Shown: positions 1-7,529 of the stretch, piece by piece
Position numbering within the stretch: position 1 is the stretch's first letter
Layout: every line of letters begins with the position of its first letter
Source of the DNA: HGM04593 sp045533955
GTDB lineage: Bacteria; Bacteroidota; Bacteroidia; Bacteroidales; Bacteroidaceae
NCBI GenBank assembly: GCA_045533955.1
Contig: JAZSIU010000068.1
Location: 1-64,000 of the forward strand
Direction of reading: 5' to 3'
DNA length: 64,000 bases
Notes under the pieces: generated by a model
Told to the model about the DNA's origin: nothing
The model's database searches: none
What the model saw: only the letters and a program-made list of their open reading frames with translations
Made by a program: the position numbers and the translations under genes

Positions 1-299
1 TGCGCTCACTCGGTCGGAGGCTTGCTTGTCATTTCGGTTTACGATTGTTTTAAGGGTGCTGCGGACCGCCCTCACTTAGTCGCTTGTAAACAAGCGTCTA
101 AGTAGCGGTTAAACATACCTCGCGCTTTTTCCTTAAAACAATCGAACCTACATTGAATTTCTTTTTTATGGTGCAATAAATTAAAAGTTACCTTTTGCAC
201 GTAATTATATTCGGCTGTTCTTGAAATTGAGATATAGCTTATTGATTCCTGTTCACAGTAAATTTATACTGAGCCAAATTTATTCGTGCAGCGGGATTT
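1..299. other. gene-free stretch at window start
   Basis: I see no credible coding sequence here. The left half (36-148) is a nested inverted repeat listed separately. The right half is AT-rich and lies downstream of manA, which runs on the minus strand and ends at 300. No clear rho-independent terminator for manA was found in it. Confidence 0.6.
36..148. repeat. nested inverted repeat / structured element
   Basis: A 14-bp perfect inverted repeat (42-55 with 131-144, arm CGATTGTTTTAAGG) can be extended by GGTT/AACC (36-39 with 145-148). Inside it are ACCGC/GCGGT (65-69 with 105-109) and a hairpin CTTAG-t-CGCTTGT / ACAAGCG-t-CTAAG (75-87 with 90-102). The stems are nested in order, which favours a folded RNA or a small palindromic repeat element over chance. 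Direction and identity are unknown, and the left side may continue outside the window. Confidence 0.6.
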
Positions 300-1262
300 T
301 TATATCCGGCTTGTGAGGATTTTCATTTTTCCGCAGGGGAGAATATCAATTGCGGTTGCCGTTGCGGGAACAAGAATCGTCTCGCCCTGTCGCATCTGAA
401 CCGAGCTGCCGTTGTTGTCGGTGATTGTGCCCTCGCCCTCGGTGCATATTACTATTACAAAACTGTCGAGGCTCGAAAGGTCGATGCTGTGTGCCTTTGT
501 CAGATTATAGAGCGTGGTGGTAAAGTAGGGGCACGATACAAGCTCGACGGGGGTGTCGTCTTTTGCCTCGTAGTGTGTGCGGTAGTCGTCGTGTACGCGG
601 TAGTCGATGACGGCCTTGCTCTGCTCGGTGTGAAGCTCGCGGGGGTTGCCATTGGCATCTACGCGGTTAAAGTCGTATATGCGGTAGGTGATGTTTGAGG
701 TCTGCTGAATCTCGGCGATAAAGGCGCCTGCGCCAATGGAGTGTATGCGTCCGGCGGGCAGGAAGAAAAGGTCGCCTGCGTGAATGTCATACTCGGCCAA
801 AAGGTCGGTGATTGTGTTGTCGGCGATGCTGGCCTCGTACTCCTCGGGGGTTACTCTCTTGGCAAAGCCCGAGCGCAGGCTGCTGCCGGGGTCGGCATCT
901 ACTACGTACCACATTTCGGTCTTTCCCTTTGATTGGTGGCGCTCCCACGCTTGCTCGTCGTTGGGGTGTACCTGTATCGAGAGGTCTTGACGGGCGTCGA
1001 TAAATTTTATCAGCAGGGGAAACTCGTTGCCGAAGCGCTCGTAGTTGGCCTTGCCCACAAGGGCGGCGCCGTCGCGTGCGAGAAGCTCGGGTAGCTTCAG
1101 GCCTGCGTCGGGACCCTCGGCAACTATCGATTCATTATCTTTTACTCCTGAGATTTCCCAGCTCTCGCCCACCTGTTTCTGGTCGGATACTATGCCTTTG
1201 TAGGGGAGAATTTTCTCGCCGCCCCACAGCATTGATTTTAAAATTGGCTTAAATTTGTACAT
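300..1262 (-). CDS. manA: mannose-6-phosphate isomerase, class I
   Basis: Interconverts mannose-6-phosphate and fructose-6-phosphate in the cytoplasm, linking mannose use to GDP-mannose supply for surface glycans. The 320-residue protein has the cupin-type zinc signature of class I enzymes: an N-terminal segment with LKSMLWGG, the metal-ligand stretch IQVHPND, then EMWYV, and later LPAGRIHSIGAG with further ligands. The length fits the short bacterial form. The frame extends upstream to a TTG at 1292, but the ATG at 1262 gives the usual family start (MYKFKPIL) and is preferred. It is transcribed alone, and a TAACTTTG promoter element lies about 100 bases upstream. Confidence 0.93.
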   Translation of the reverse strand: MYKFKPILKSMLWGGEKILPYKGIVSDQKQVGESWEISGVKDNESIVAEGPDAGLKLPELLARDGAALVGKANYERFGNEFPLLIKFIDARQDLSIQVHPNDEQAWERHQSKGKTEMWYVVDADPGSSLRSGFAKRVTPEEYEASIADNTITDLLAEYDIHAGDLFFLPAGRIHSIGAGAFIAEIQQTSNITYRIYDFNRVDANGNPRELHTEQSKAVIDYRVHDDYRTHYEAKDDTPVELVSCPYFTTTLYNLTKAHSIDLSSLDSFVIVICTEGEGTITDNNGSSVQMRQGETILVPATATAIDILPCGKMKILTSRI

Positions 1263-1362
1263 AGTGTGTATAGGTTTTATTTGGTTGTTCAAAGTGCGTA
1301 AAATGGTGCAAGAGGGCTAATTGTATGGCTTACTCCGATAAACTTATCTTTCGTTTATACTG

Positions 1363-1370
1363 CAAAGTTA
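1363..1370 (-). promoter_or_regulatory. putative -7 element of manA
   Basis: TAACTTTG on the minus strand matches the Bacteroidota -7 consensus TAnnTTTG and faces manA. No convincing TTTG -33 element sits 19-21 bases upstream, so the call rests on the -7 box and position only. Confidence 0.4.
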
Positions 1371-1399
1371 ATCTTTTCTTTGAAAGAATCGTGAACTGA

Positions 1400-2038
1400 T
1401 TATAAAATATCGGGCAATTGCGAAAAATCTTCTATAATATATTGTGCGCCGGCTGCGAGTAGCTCACTGCGGCTGCCGTTGCCGTATGTTACTCCGCACG
1501 TGTGGCAGCCTGCGCGCAGCCCCATTAGAATGTCGTAGTGTGTGTCGCCAACGACTATTGTTGCGTGCGGCGGACACGAAAAGTGTTGCAGAATTTTTTC
1601 GGCGGGCTCGGGGTGGGGCTTTGCCTTTTGTGTGTCGTCGGCGCCGACGACGAGCGAGATAATCTCTTTTATCTGCATCTCACGCAGATACTCGTCTAAT
1701 GTGTGGCGGTTGCGGCTGCTGGCTATTGTGAGTGTGTATCCCGCGGCGTGCAGCCTGTGCAGTGTCTCTATTGTGTGGGGGAAGGGCTTTACTGCGCCGG
1801 GGGTGTTGCTGCGGTAGAATATGCGTCGATAGGTGTCGGTGCACAGCTCGGCGCGGGCGCTCTCTATCGCAAAAAGGCTCATAAAGGCCTCCTTTAGCGG
1901 AAGGCCTATGGTCGATGCGCACTCCTCGTCGGTGCGCGGGGGCATATTAAGTTCCTTTATTGTCTTTTGAAAAGTGCTTACGATGAGGCTTTTTGTGTCG
2001 CCTATCGTCCCGTCAAAATCGAGTATTATCAGTTGCAT
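1400..2038 (-). CDS. HAD-family phosphatase (phosphoglycolate phosphatase-like)
   Basis: A cytoplasmic haloacid-dehalogenase-fold hydrolase of about 212 residues, probably acting on a small phosphorylated metabolite. Motif I is DFDGTIGDT at the very N-terminus, with the first Asp as nucleophile. Motif II is the ASSR region near the middle, the conserved Lys is in QKAKPHPE, and motif III is VVGDTHYDILMG. A helical cap follows motif I, as in the Gph/PgmB group. The frame can open ten codons earlier, but the start at 2038 places motif I near residue 5 as usual. The exact substrate cannot be read from the sequence. It stands alone, divergent from the outer-membrane barrel gene. Confidence 0.88.
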   Translation of the reverse strand: MQLIILDFDGTIGDTKSLIVSTFQKTIKELNMPPRTDEECASTIGLPLKEAFMSLFAIESARAELCTDTYRRIFYRSNTPGAVKPFPHTIETLHRLHAAGYTLTIASSRNRHTLDEYLREMQIKEIISLVVGADDTQKAKPHPEPAEKILQHFSCPPHATIVVGDTHYDILMGLRAGCHTCGVTYGNGSRSELLAAGAQYIIEDFSQLPDIL

Positions 2039-2117
2039 ATTTTCTCTTTTGCCGCTAAGATAGCTCATAAAATCTGCTTTTGTTAAAAAAAACTCCTTTT
2101 TTTATGTTACATTTTGC

Positions 2118-2125
2118 TAATTTTG
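2118..2125 (+). promoter_or_regulatory. putative -7 element, barrel gene
   Basis: TAATTTTG lies 33 bases before the ATG at 2158, matching TAnnTTTG in the short intergenic space between divergent genes. No clear -33 box was found. Confidence 0.45.
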
Positions 2126-2157
2126 GCGTCTTTATTGTAGAAACAATTATTTAGATT

Positions 2158-4437
2158 ATGCGAAGATATTTACTGCTTTTTATGCTTATGCTGTTGCAGC
2201 AGGCGCTGCTGACGGCGCAGAATATAACGGGAAAAGTCCTTGACGAGCAGTCGCAGGCGGTCGAGGGGGCGAGTGTGGTGGTGCAGACGCTCGACTCGGC
2301 ATTTGTGGATGTTGCGCTGACAGCCTCGGACGGCTCTTTTTCCATCCCATCGACACTCACGCGCTTCCGCCTTATTGTGCAGCATCTGAGCTTTTTTCAT
2401 AAAGAGGTAACGGCCGATGCTTCCGCCGTGGGCACCATTGTGCTAAAGCGTAAGGACGACGAGCTTCAGGAACTTGTGGTAACAGCCTCGCGCCCGCTTG
2501 TGCGCGTCGAGAATGGTGCGCTTGCCTACGACGTCGAGGCAATGGCACAGAACAGCACCGCCAATAATGCCTACGAGGCTATCCTCAGAATCCCCGGCGT
2601 CTCCGAAGCGAGCGACGGCACGCTGTCGCTGGCCGGCGCGGGGTCGCTCACGGTAGTTCTTAACGGGCGCCCCTCGTCGATGACTGCCGAGCAGCTGGCG
2701 ACGCTTCTGCGCAGCACCCCCGTCGAGCGCGTCGAGCGAGCCGACGTAATGTACAGCGCGCCACCCTCTTTCCACGTTCGCGGTGCTGTTGTTAACGTGC
2801 AACTAAAGAAGAGTAACGACTACACTTTTCAGGGCGAGCTTGGCGCAAACTATTTTAATAAGTATAACGACAATTATGCGACGCACGCCAATCTGCGTAT
2901 GGCAACGCCCAAGATTGCATTCGACCTAATGTATAAGGTGGGGCAATATACCGATGCGCAGAAGATGGGGCTGCACTCGCTGCATCTTCTCGACGGTCGA
3001 TTGTACGATATTCGTCAAGAGCAAATTGCGGTGAACGAGGGTCGCCGGCACAATTATCGTGCCGCTCTCGAATATAATTGGGGCAAGGGCGATAATCTGT
3101 CGCTGGCCTATTCGGGCACCCTTGCCGAGGATGTCGAAGGGCGCTCCCTCTCGGACGGTAATTATCAAAAGTCGGAGTCTGTTACTGCCTCGGATTATGA
3201 TTTTATGCATAATGTGGCGCTTGCTATGCAGCTGTCGGCAGGGCTCTCGGCGGGCGTCGATTATACTCTTTACAAGAGCCGCGACGCGAGTGAAATGTCG
3301 GTGCTTTATAAAGAGGACGGCAGCAATGCGCGCACGGTCTATACCTCGGGGCAGAAGATAGGCAGCCTCACAGCATACGCCGACCGCACCCGCTCTCTGG
3401 CCCGCGGCTGGACATTGGGCTACGGAGCATCGTACAAATTTATCTCGACCGAAAATTATCAGCGTTACAGCGAGGCGCTCACCCCCTCGGCTCCCGATAT
3501 TGATTCAGAGCTCGACGAGACGACCGCCTCGCTCTACTTCTCGGCGGGCAAGCAGTATGCTTCGGGCGTGTCGTTCAGCCTCTCGGCAACGGGCGAGTAT
3601 TACAAGATTGGCGATTATAAAAAGTGGTCGTTCTATCCGCAAGGCTCGCTCACGTGGATGCGCAATCCCAACCACATTTTGCAGGCCTCGCTCTCGGTTG
3701 ATAAGCATTTTCCAAGCTATTGGGCCTTGCAGGGGACGGTGAGCTATATTGATGGTTACAGCGAGCTGCACGGCTCGCCCGGATTGCGCCCGCTCACACG
3801 CTATAATATGAATGTGAATTACATCTACAAGCAGAAATATGTGGCCGGGCTCTTCTATATTTACAACGATAATCTCTTCGGGCAGACACCTTATCAATCG
3901 AGTGAGCGTTTGGTGCTTATATACAAAATGCTCAATTGGAATTATTTGGCGCAGACGGGTGTTAATTTTGTTGTGCCCGTAAAGGTGGGCAATTGGCTCG
4001 ACAGCAGGCTTACGCTCACGGGGATTTATATGCACCAGCGTTGCGACGAATATTTCGACCTCGGCTTTGTGCGCGATAATTGGGGTGCTGTCATTTCGCT
4101 TAACAATAGTTTCATCCTCTGCGAGGCTCTCTCGCTCGAGCTCAACGGCTTTATGCAGACGCCCGCTGCGCAGGGCACGTTCGATATTCCCACTCTTGCC
4201 GAGGTTACTGCGGGTGCACGTTGGACTTTTGCCCGCGAGAAAGCCTCGCTGACGCTCCGCTGGAACGATATTTTCGATACTTTCTCGCCCGACCTTTCGC
4301 TCGACTATAAGGGGCAGAAGATGAGTATGGAGAATAATGATTATACAAGTTATTTGTCGCTCGATTTTGTCTATCGCTTCGGAGGATACAAGAAGCGCGA
4401 GATAAAAGAGGTGGATACCTCGCGCTTCGGCCGCTGA
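2158..4437 (+). CDS. outer-membrane beta-barrel protein, TonB-receptor-like
   Basis: A 759-residue outer-membrane protein. A signal peptide (about residues 1-21, ending LLTAQ) is followed by a carboxypeptidase-regulatory-like beta-sandwich (about 22-100: ITGKVLDEQ, AVEGASVVV), a plug-like segment (about 105-230: ELVVTASRPLVR, IPGVS, LTVVLNGRPSS) and a barrel of alternating aromatic strands ending in LDFVYRFGGYK. This is the layout of the outer-membrane beta-barrel family related to TonB-dependent receptors. It has no SusD partner next to it, so it is probably not a glycan-utilisation SusC. The ligand is unknown. The gene is monocistronic, with a strong hairpin just after the stop. Confidence 0.85.
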   Translation: MRRYLLLFMLMLLQQALLTAQNITGKVLDEQSQAVEGASVVVQTLDSAFVDVALTASDGSFSIPSTLTRFRLIVQHLSFFHKEVTADASAVGTIVLKRKDDELQELVVTASRPLVRVENGALAYDVEAMAQNSTANNAYEAILRIPGVSEASDGTLSLAGAGSLTVVLNGRPSSMTAEQLATLLRSTPVERVERADVMYSAPPSFHVRGAVVNVQLKKSNDYTFQGELGANYFNKYNDNYATHANLRMATPKIAFDLMYKVGQYTDAQKMGLHSLHLLDGRLYDIRQEQIAVNEGRRHNYRAALEYNWGKGDNLSLAYSGTLAEDVEGRSLSDGNYQKSESVTASDYDFMHNVALAMQLSAGLSAGVDYTLYKSRDASEMSVLYKEDGSNARTVYTSGQKIGSLTAYADRTRSLARGWTLGYGASYKFISTENYQRYSEALTPSAPDIDSELDETTASLYFSAGKQYASGVSFSLSATGEYYKIGDYKKWSFYPQGSLTWMRNPNHILQASLSVDKHFPSYWALQGTVSYIDGYSELHGSPGLRPLTRYNMNVNYIYKQKYVAGLFYIYNDNLFGQTPYQSSERLVLIYKMLNWNYLAQTGVNFVVPVKVGNWLDSRLTLTGIYMHQRCDEYFDLGFVRDNWGAVISLNNSFILCEALSLELNGFMQTPAAQGTFDIPTLAEVTAGARWTFAREKASLTLRWNDIFDTFSPDLSLDYKGQKMSMENNDYTSYLSLDFVYRFGGYKKREIKEVDTSRFGR

Positions 4438-4448
4438 TGGTAAATAAA

Positions 4449-4481
4449 TTCAGCCCCAACCAATCAACAGTTGGGGCTGAA
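4449..4481. terminator. bidirectional hairpin terminator
   Basis: A 12-bp perfect stem (4449-4460 with 4470-4481, arm TTCAGCCCCAAC) with a 9-base loop sits between convergent genes, 12 bases after the barrel gene stop. The T-run is weak on the plus side. Confidence 0.75.
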
Positions 4482-4557
4482 CTTATTATAGTCTCTTTTT
4501 ATCATAGACAAGGCTGACTTTTTTGCTACCCGCCCTGTCGATGCAATATGGACACAA

Positions 4558-6600
4558 TTATTTAACGACAATCTCGTCGGTGAAGAGCCAACCGCCATAC
4601 TCGCCGGGACGCGCCACGTAGCGAATGTAACGGCCTTTGGCCTCGCCCTTCCACGCAAAATTTTTGAATGTAAGAGCATCGTCGCGCACAATCTTGTGCT
4701 CGATGCGTGTCAGCTCCTCGAAATTCTCATTATCCTCGGAAATTGAGACAACAACCTCGGCGGGCATAAAAATTTCGGGGTTGCAAATTTGCATAAAGTC
4801 GGCGCCAATGGATTGTACGGCCTTGCTCTCGCCAAGGTCAATGGTAACATCTACTCCGCCTCTGATAAAGCCTTGCCACACTCCGTCGTTGTTGTTCCAC
4901 GCGCCGCGGTTGCCATCGACAAGGGCTGTGTCGCCACCGGCTGCGTAGCCGTCAAAATAGGGGCGGGCGTATGTTACGCTGCTTCCAATGGCAAGGTGGC
5001 TGACGGGCGCGTCGGCCTCGGGGCGGTTGCCTGTCTCCGAGGCAAGGTCGAAGGGGTTGTAGCCCTTGCTCTTGAGGTAATCCACGGCTGTCAGTGCGCG
5101 GTTGCGGAAGCAGTCGTAGTCCTTTACCTCGACTGCGCTCCATCCAACCTCGGCAATGGCGAGGATGCGGGGATATATCATCATTTCCATATGCTCGGGG
5201 GTGGGGATATACTCGGCCCATAGGTTGCCCTGCACACCGTAGATGAATTTTGCCTGTGCACTGTCGAGTGTTTCGGGGACGGGGTTGTAGCTATACACTT
5301 TTTTCAGTGGCAGATAACCTCCGATGGCCTCGGGCAGCGTGTGGGGCGCATCTTGATATTGGTCGAGGTAGCAGTGTGTGCCGGGCGACATTATCGCCTT
5401 GTGGCCCATTGAGGCTGCTTTTAGTCCTCCCTCGGTACCGCGCCACGACATTACAGTGGCGTTGGGTGCAAGACCTCCGTCGAGAATCTCGTCCCATCCT
5501 ATAATCTGACGGCCTTTGCTGTTGACGAATTTCTCGATGCGGTGTATAAGATAGCTCTGAAGCTCGTTGACGTCCTTAAGCCCCTCTTGCTTCATACGCT
5601 TCTGACACAGCGGGCAGCTTTTCCACGATGCTTTTCCTGCCTCGTCGCCACCAATGTGAATATACTCCGAGGGGAACAGCTCCATAATTTCGGTGAGCAC
5701 ATTCTCTAAAAACTCGAAGGTCTTTTCGTTGCCCACGCAAAAATCGGCCTGTTTGTAGGGCTCGTGTGTACAGGAAATTTCGGGGTAGGCGGTGAGAACC
5801 TCTTCGCTGTGTGCGGGCATTTCAATCTCGGGGATTATGGTAATGTGGCGCTCGGCTGCGTAAGCTACAATCTCACGAATATCGTCCTGTGTGTAGTAGC
5901 CGCCGTGTGCCTCGGGAGTGTCCTCCTCGACATATTTACGGCCGCTATTCCACCACACTTTCCACACGGGGTGGTCGCGCCACGCTCCCAATTGTGTCAG
6001 GCGGGGGTATTTTTTTATCTCTACGCGCCAGCCTGCTGCGTCGGTAAGATGTAGGTGCAGACGGTTCATCTTGTAGCGCGCGAGGGCGTCAATCTGCTTT
6101 AGTACAAAGTCTTTGTCGAAGAAATGGCGCGAGCAGTCGAGCATCATTCCACGATAGGCGAAGCGGGGCTCGTCGATGATTGTTCCGCAGGGTACGGCGC
6201 CCTCATTTTCAATAATCTGTAATATTGTCTGAATGCCGTAGAAGAGGCCGGCCTCGGCGGTTGCCTCAATCTGTACGCCCGATGCGTCGGTGGTTACTCT
6301 GTAACCTTCGTGCGATGATATTCCGTCAATCTTGTCGCTAATCTTCAGTAGCAGGCGATTGTCCTGTGTACTGCTCTCGGGGGTGAGGGTGAGCGCTGTT
6401 GTGCCAAGATATTTTGTGATGCGTTCGGCTGCTTTCTCGGGCGCCTCGATTACAATCTTGCTCTCTTGGTCGAACGTGAAACTGCTTGTCAGCAATTGTG
6501 TGCCCAACGGCATCGGGATAATGTCGAGCGGCGCTGTTCGCTCCTGTGTGCAGCTTGCCAATGTAAGCAGTATGGCAGCTAAGGTTAATAGTTTTTTCAC
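4558..6600 (-). CDS. beta-N-acetylhexosaminidase, GH20 lipoprotein
   Basis: A secreted exo-hexosaminidase releasing terminal beta-GlcNAc or GalNAc from glycans. The start is taken as GTG at 6600, because it gives a clean lipoprotein signal peptide (VKKLLTLAAIL, lipobox LASC with Cys17). Upstream in-frame codons have no such signal. The 680-residue protein has a GH20b-like N-domain, then the catalytic barrel with FAYRGMMLDCSRHF and HIGGDEAGKASW, whose Asp-Glu pair is the family's catalytic pair for substrate-assisted hydrolysis. A C-terminal discoidin (F5/8 type C)-like domain follows from about residue 540. The stop is near a shared terminator. metA lies 20 bases upstream on the same strand, so cotranscription is possible though the functions are unrelated. 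Confidence 0.92.
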   Translation of the reverse strand: MKKLLTLAAILLTLASCTQERTAPLDIIPMPLGTQLLTSSFTFDQESKIVIEAPEKAAERITKYLGTTALTLTPESSTQDNRLLLKISDKIDGISSHEGYRVTTDASGVQIEATAEAGLFYGIQTILQIIENEGAVPCGTIIDEPRFAYRGMMLDCSRHFFDKDFVLKQIDALARYKMNRLHLHLTDAAGWRVEIKKYPRLTQLGAWRDHPVWKVWWNSGRKYVEEDTPEAHGGYYTQDDIREIVAYAAERHITIIPEIEMPAHSEEVLTAYPEISCTHEPYKQADFCVGNEKTFEFLENVLTEIMELFPSEYIHIGGDEAGKASWKSCPLCQKRMKQEGLKDVNELQSYLIHRIEKFVNSKGRQIIGWDEILDGGLAPNATVMSWRGTEGGLKAASMGHKAIMSPGTHCYLDQYQDAPHTLPEAIGGYLPLKKVYSYNPVPETLDSAQAKFIYGVQGNLWAEYIPTPEHMEMMIYPRILAIAEVGWSAVEVKDYDCFRNRALTAVDYLKSKGYNPFDLASETGNRPEADAPVSHLAIGSSVTYARPYFDGYAAGGDTALVDGNRGAWNNNDGVWQGFIRGGVDVTIDLGESKAVQSIGADFMQICNPEIFMPAEVVVSISEDNENFEELTRIEHKIVRDDALTFKNFAWKGEAKGRYIRYVARPGEYGGWLFTDEIVVK

Positions 6601-6620
6601 AAGGTTAGGTTTTATTTCGT

Positions 6621-7496
6621 TTATTTTACATAGTATTTGAGCCAATTGCCGAAGAGCTTGCGAGCGTCGGCCTGCCAACGGTTCACGGGGGCGAGTGAGG
6701 GATTGTCATCGGTGTAATAATTCTTGGGCGGTTCGATGGGTAGCCCTTTTGAAAGGTCGCGCTTATACTCCTCGCCCAGCGTCTCGAGGGCATACTCGGA
6801 GTGCCCCGTGATGAAGAAATTACGTGTGCCGCGCTCCTGCATAATATATACGCCCGAGGCTTGCGACTCGGACAGAAGCTCGATGCGCTTCTCGGCTACT
6901 ACATCCTCGCGGTGAATGCTTGTGTGGCGGCTGTGAGGCACATAATGCACGCTGCCGAACCCCTCGAACAGCGGCTCATCGCTGCGCAGCAGTGTGTGCG
7001 GAAATACTCCGAACATTTTTTCGGGAAGCATATATTTCTGTATGCCGAATTTATGGTAAAGCCCGGCCTGTGCCGCCCAACAGACAAAGAGGGTGGATGT
7101 TACGTTGCTTTGTGCCCAGCGGAAAATATCGCACAGCTCGGGCCAATAGGTAACCTCTTCAAATTCAATCTTCTCGATTGGTGCTCCTGTTATTATTAAC
7201 CCATCGAAGCGTTGCGCTCGCAGCCGGCCGAATCCTTTGTAGTACCGCTGCATATGCTGCGGCGAGGCGTTCCGGGGCGTGTGCGTGTCGAGCTTCATAA
7301 GGGTGAGTTCAATCTCCTCGTCCGAGCTCGATAGGATGCGTATAAAATCGGCCTCTGTGGTCTCTTTCATCGGCATCAGATTAAGCAGTGCTATATGCAG
7401 GGTGTTGCCCGTAGAGATTTTTAACTCCTCTACGGGTGCTCCCTCATTTTTTACTGCTTGCAGAGCCGGTAGCCCTGCCGGTACTTTTATTGGCAT
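6621..7496 (-). CDS. metA: homoserine O-acyltransferase MetA, predicted acetyl-CoA-specific
   Basis: Acylates homoserine in methionine biosynthesis. The 291-residue protein covers the MetA family end to end (MPIKVPAGLPA to WLKYYVK). The catalytic Cys is C139 (FVCWAAQAG) and the His/Glu pair is H232/E234 (TGHSEY). The specificity position is Glu108 (ITGAPIEKIEF), aligned with Gly111 of E. coli MetA (GAPLGLVEF). In this family Glu at this site is known to favour acetyl-CoA and Gly succinyl-CoA, so the product is probably O-acetylhomoserine despite the usual succinyltransferase name. The M13 peptidase gene is 33 bases upstream on the same strand. Confidence 0.93.
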   Translation of the reverse strand: MPIKVPAGLPALQAVKNEGAPVEELKISTGNTLHIALLNLMPMKETTEADFIRILSSSDEEIELTLMKLDTHTPRNASPQHMQRYYKGFGRLRAQRFDGLIITGAPIEKIEFEEVTYWPELCDIFRWAQSNVTSTLFVCWAAQAGLYHKFGIQKYMLPEKMFGVFPHTLLRSDEPLFEGFGSVHYVPHSRHTSIHREDVVAEKRIELLSESQASGVYIMQERGTRNFFITGHSEYALETLGEEYKRDLSKGLPIEPPKNYYTDDNPSLAPVNRWQADARKLFGNWLKYYVK

Positions 7497-7529
7497 TTTC
7501 TATGCTTTTTTTGTGGCTTTACACGGATG

